25,412 bases of DNA from CAYMKL01 sp964390805 (GTDB lineage Bacteria > Chloroflexota > Anaerolineae > VGOG01): positions 1 through 25,412 of the forward strand of contig CAYMKL010000099.1 in NCBI GenBank assembly GCA_964390805.1. The letters are read 5' to 3'. The translations under genes and the position numbers were made by a program. Numbering within the stretch: position 1 is the first letter of the stretch; every line of letters begins with the position of its first letter. Below the pieces are notes generated by a model. That model made no database searches. It had not been told where the DNA came from and saw only the letters and a list, made by a program, of their open reading frames with translations. Below, piece by piece: positions 22,708 through 25,412 of the stretch.

Positions 22708-25412
22708 CGCATAGGCATAGGTCTGGAAGTAGATGTACACGTCGTCCACATCCTCGATGAAGCGCTCGATCCCCACCTGCGGGTCGGCCAGCAGGGTAGT
22801 GCCGGAGATGACGAGCAGCCACTCTGTGTTCCACACCGACCGGCCGATGAGACGGGTGTCGGTGTTCATCTCGTCCGCGGTGAAGTCGGAGGTGAACGGG
22901 TAGGCGCGGAAGCGGACATACGGCTTGATGGCGAACATCTGCCCGTCGAGGCCGTCGTTGCGCGCGATCCAGTCTGGGTTCTCCAGGTCGGCCTGGCCGA
23001 TGGGGTGCGGCACCGGCAGCATTTGCTCGACGATGTTCCAATAGCGTAGCACGCCGTCCGTGTTGCGCGGCCGAATCACATCCTTGCCCCCCGGCAACAG
23101 GTACACGCGCGGGGTTTGGGCCAGGCGCTCTGTGTCGTAACCCTCGAACCACACGCCCACGGCGGCGATCTTGGTGGCAAACTGGGTAGCATCGTACGCG
23201 CTGTCGCCAGGGCCGAGGGGGAGGCCGAAGAAGTTCAAGCCCTCGCTGACGGTGGAGCCGATGGGGATGACCAGCCCAGGCTGTGAGCCGACCTCGCCGT
23301 AGGGCTGTTTGGCCAGCCGGGCGACGTCGTCGTGGTTGTAGATGTTGGGCGTGTAGTAGCGCATCAACTCCTGCCGCCAGTCGGTGTCGGAATCGTCGCG
23401 CAGGCGGAGGAGCTCGCTGCGCAGTGAGAATCGGTTGGCCTCGGACTGCGGGTTGTTGAAGCCCATCTGGCCCTTGAGCACCTCGAAGTTGTCCTTCATG
23501 CGCCCCAGCGGGTCGGCCAGGCCACGGGAACCGACGACAGGCTCCCAGCCCACGCCCCGCAAGTACCTCAGATGACCCAATGTCCGCACCCCCACGATCT
23601 GGCGCAGGAACTGGTCGCCCATGGCCGGATCGTCGCGCGAGAGGTTGGTCTCGTAGTCGTAGGCCGCGGCGGTCAGGTAGGTGTAACGCTGGGCCAGGTC
23701 GAACTGCTGGCGGTACTTCTGCAGCGCGTCGTTCTGGAAGATGCGGTAGGCCATGTCGCTGTAGCGCTGCTCGGAGACCTGGCCGGCCCAGCGCTTGCGC
23801 AGCCGGATCAGTTCGTTCAGCTTGCGGAAGCCTTTCTGAACGGCGGCATCGTAGTCGCCCTGTGCCCCGTTGACTCTGTCCTGGGCCAGGTACAGCGCTA
23901 GTCGTAACTGCTTTTCATCCCGCAGCAGCCCGCCCATCTGCTTTCCGAACTGCCGAAGATCGTAGTCCTGACTGACTTCGAGTATGGCGGTCTCCAAGAC
24001 AACCTTTGTCAAATCTTTCTCAAATCCCAGTGCATCAACATTCAGCCCTAGGGCCCAAGCAATTCCCCTGGCCAGCGCGTCCACGGTCTTGCCCCCTATT
24101 TCAATGGTACAACGGACTGGGGCCGTCGCATCGGAGGCCACCCCAACTGCCTCAGGAGGACACTTACTCATGGCTTCCGCATAGGTCTTTGTTGTTGTAC
24201 CAGCTTCCTTGACAAGTCTCGTCGTTAGCTTAAGCGCATGTACGGCCTGGTCAATTGCCCATACTGCCCACCTTTCAGTGTGCTTGAGGCCGCGAATCGT
24301 CTCGAGATATATGGCTTTCTCCTGGATCTTCTTCTGGGTGCCGTCAATCTTCTTGACGTGGTTCTGATAGGCCCTGATCGCCATCTCGTATTGCAGACGC
24401 GCCTGGTTTAGTGCCTGCAGCGCGTTCTGGATGTCGCCTGGCGCCTTGCGGGCGCTTTCCTCGGGCCACGATGATGGTTTGAAGCGACCCCGTCCCTTGT
24501 CCAATCCGATGCCCACGGTGTACTGGATCTCCAGTTTGTCCGACTCGTCGTCCAGATTGACGTCGGAACATAGCTCACCGTAGGCAATTGACAGGCGGTA
24601 TTTCTTCGGGAAGAGCCCCAGGCACTCCAGGGGGCCATGCTCGATGGTGTAGGTCGTCGTCTCGGGAGCGCAACTCCCGTCCTGCCTGTCGGCATCGCTG
24701 CAACGCTTCTCGTGGTCCGTCAGTGCGGTCCGATCCCACAGATCGTAGTTGTAGATGTCCGGCCCGTCATAACCATCGGGATAGGTGCCGTTCACCCCGA
24801 TGTCGGCGTCGTAGGGGTAGCCGAAGATCCCGATCAGCTCGTTCATCAACGCCGTGTCCTTCTCGGTGATAGTGGTCACGAAGTCGCGCCGCGCGTCCTG
24901 TGATGCGCGCTCCGCCAGCTTCATCTCGTTGGCATAGTCGAACAAGACCAGGGTGTTGCCCAGACTGGCGATGGCCCGCTCGTAGACCTGCTCGAAATGG
25001 GTCTCGCCCGCTGCAATCAGGGCCGGGTCCAGGTCGAACAGCACAGCGCCCTGGGCCAGCCCCAGTGGGTTCAGCCCGCCGTCGGCATCGTCCAGTTGCC
25101 CCTGGATCTGCCGGTACTGATCGGAGACCTCACCGATCTCCAGCACCGTCGTGCGATCTATCTTGCGCACGTCGGTGTAGCGGTCGTCCTCCGGCGGCAG
25201 CACCGCGTTGGCCATCACCCAGTCGAAGTAGGCGCCCTGCCCGGCGCGCCGCGCCCAGTCGGCCACGCCCCAGGCCCGCTTTCGATCATCGGACGGGTCC
25301 ACTTGGCTGTCCACGTACTCCTGGCTATCAGGATCCGAGTACTGCTTGCGGTAGGTCAGGTCCACGATCTCCGCCCCCATGCGTGCCTTGGCTGCGGCAG
25401 CGATGGCGAAGC
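22699..25412 (-). CDS. Large helix-rich protein of unknown function (partial, runs off the window)
   Basis: At least 893 residues are visible from an internal Met at 25380. The frame stays open to the edge (FAIAAAAKARMGAEIVDL), so the true start is probably outside. I do not recognise the family. From that Met, residues about 1-240 are mixed acidic sequence (FDLDPALIAAGETHFEQVYE, GYPYDADIG). About 310-395 and 475-585 are long helical, coiled-coil-like stretches (LQALNQARLQYEMAIRAYQN; RLALYLAQDRVNGAQGDYDA). The last 150 residues look beta-rich, with GYDTERLAQTPRVYLLPGGK, SVWNTEWLLVISGTTLLAD and the end IYFQTYAYAGN. The helical middle followed by a beta C-terminus loosely recalls large Tc-type or phage-tail-like proteins, a weak impression only. 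It shares neither the acidic-loop nor the WNLIS module with its neighbours. Its stop codon lies in a heptamer repeat array. Confidence 0.75.
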   Translation of the reverse strand, partial: FAIAAAAKARMGAEIVDLTYRKQYSDPDSQEYVDSQVDPSDDRKRAWGVADWARRAGQGAYFDWVMANAVLPPEDDRYTDVRKIDRTTVLEIGEVSDQYRQIQGQLDDADGGLNPLGLAQGAVLFDLDPALIAAGETHFEQVYERAIASLGNTLVLFDYANEMKLAERASQDARRDFVTTITEKDTALMNELIGIFGYPYDADIGVNGTYPDGYDGPDIYNYDLWDRTALTDHEKRCSDADRQDGSCAPETTTYTIEHGPLECLGLFPKKYRLSIAYGELCSDVNLDDESDKLEIQYTVGIGLDKGRGRFKPSSWPEESARKAPGDIQNALQALNQARLQYEMAIRAYQNHVKKIDGTQKKIQEKAIYLETIRGLKHTERWAVWAIDQAVHALKLTTRLVKEAGTTTKTYAEAMSKCPPEAVGVASDATAPVRCTIEIGGKTVDALARGIAWALGLNVDALGFEKDLTKVVLETAILEVSQDYDLRQFGKQMGGLLRDEKQLRLALYLAQDRVNGAQGDYDAAVQKGFRKLNELIRLRKRWAGQVSEQRYSDMAYRIFQNDALQKYRQQFDLAQRYTYLTAAAYDYETNLSRDDPAMGDQFLRQIVGVRTLGHLRYLRGVGWEPVVGSRGLADPLGRMKDNFEVLKGQMGFNNPQSEANRFSLRSELLRLRDDSDTDWRQELMRYYTPNIYNHDDVARLAKQPYGEVGSQPGLVIPIGSTVSEGLNFFGLPLGPGDSAYDATQFATKIAAVGVWFEGYDTERLAQTPRVYLLPGGKDVIRPRNTDGVLRYWNIVEQMLPVPHPIGQADLENPDWIARNDGLDGQMFAIKPYVRFRAYPFTSDFTADEMNTDTRLIGRSVWNTEWLLVISGTTLLADPQVGIERFIEDVDDVYIYFQTYAYAGN

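Overview
The window is GC-rich and reads like a chromosomal segment of a Chloroflexota bacterium (Anaerolineae-like). This is inferred from protein architecture: secreted proteins ending in a YLPLV-R type tail, a recurrent C-terminal 'VPVN-LELL-APWLGL' anchor, CARDB and FG-GAP chains, a choice-of-anchor U domain, and short palindromic 'CCTTCGAC...GCTCAGG' repeats. No rRNA, tRNA, CRISPR array or transposase gene was found.

Layout. Positions 1-2353 are on the plus strand: a small two-helix membrane protein (59-409), a perfect 16-bp hairpin (450-485), and a 600-residue SLC13-type permease with two RCK_C/TrkA-C domains (551-2353), probably read from a near-leaderless promoter. Everything from 2365 to the right edge is on the minus strand and encodes very large exported proteins. 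In transcription order (right to left) these are: an unrecognised helix-rich protein running off the edge (22699-25412); a dockerin-cohesin protein (21335-22492); a protein with five cohesin-like repeats, a choice-of-anchor U domain and a C-terminal dockerin (16908-21200); and a TSP3-like membrane-anchored protein (16036-16857) followed by a good intrinsic terminator (15984-16018). A near-consensus promoter (15936-15964) then starts a second unit: a 1945-residue RHS/YD-repeat lipoprotein (10070-15907), a small one-module secreted protein (9491-10018), a 2073-residue CARDB/FG-GAP protein (3154-9375), and a membrane-anchored one-module protein (2365-3153) whose ATG directly abuts the preceding stop.

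How they fit together. Six of the eight minus-strand genes share one roughly 90-residue acidic-loop module, seven copies in all. Three share a tandem 'WNLIS...GYWI' module. Two share a C-terminal anchor and two share the YLPLV tail. Two adjacent genes carry both cohesin-like and dockerin modules. I infer one locus for an extracellular, calcium-dependent protein assembly at the cell surface, resembling a cellulosome scaffold but with no enzyme in view. Its natural role cannot be read from the sequence.

A second theme is invasion by small repeats. At least three palindromic 'STELR' repeats, a MITE-like hairpin, a CACGAATT inverted repeat, heptamer, octamer and decamer microsatellites, and Thr-Pro linkers sit in or beside these genes. 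Several are in frame inside coding sequence or supply stop codons.
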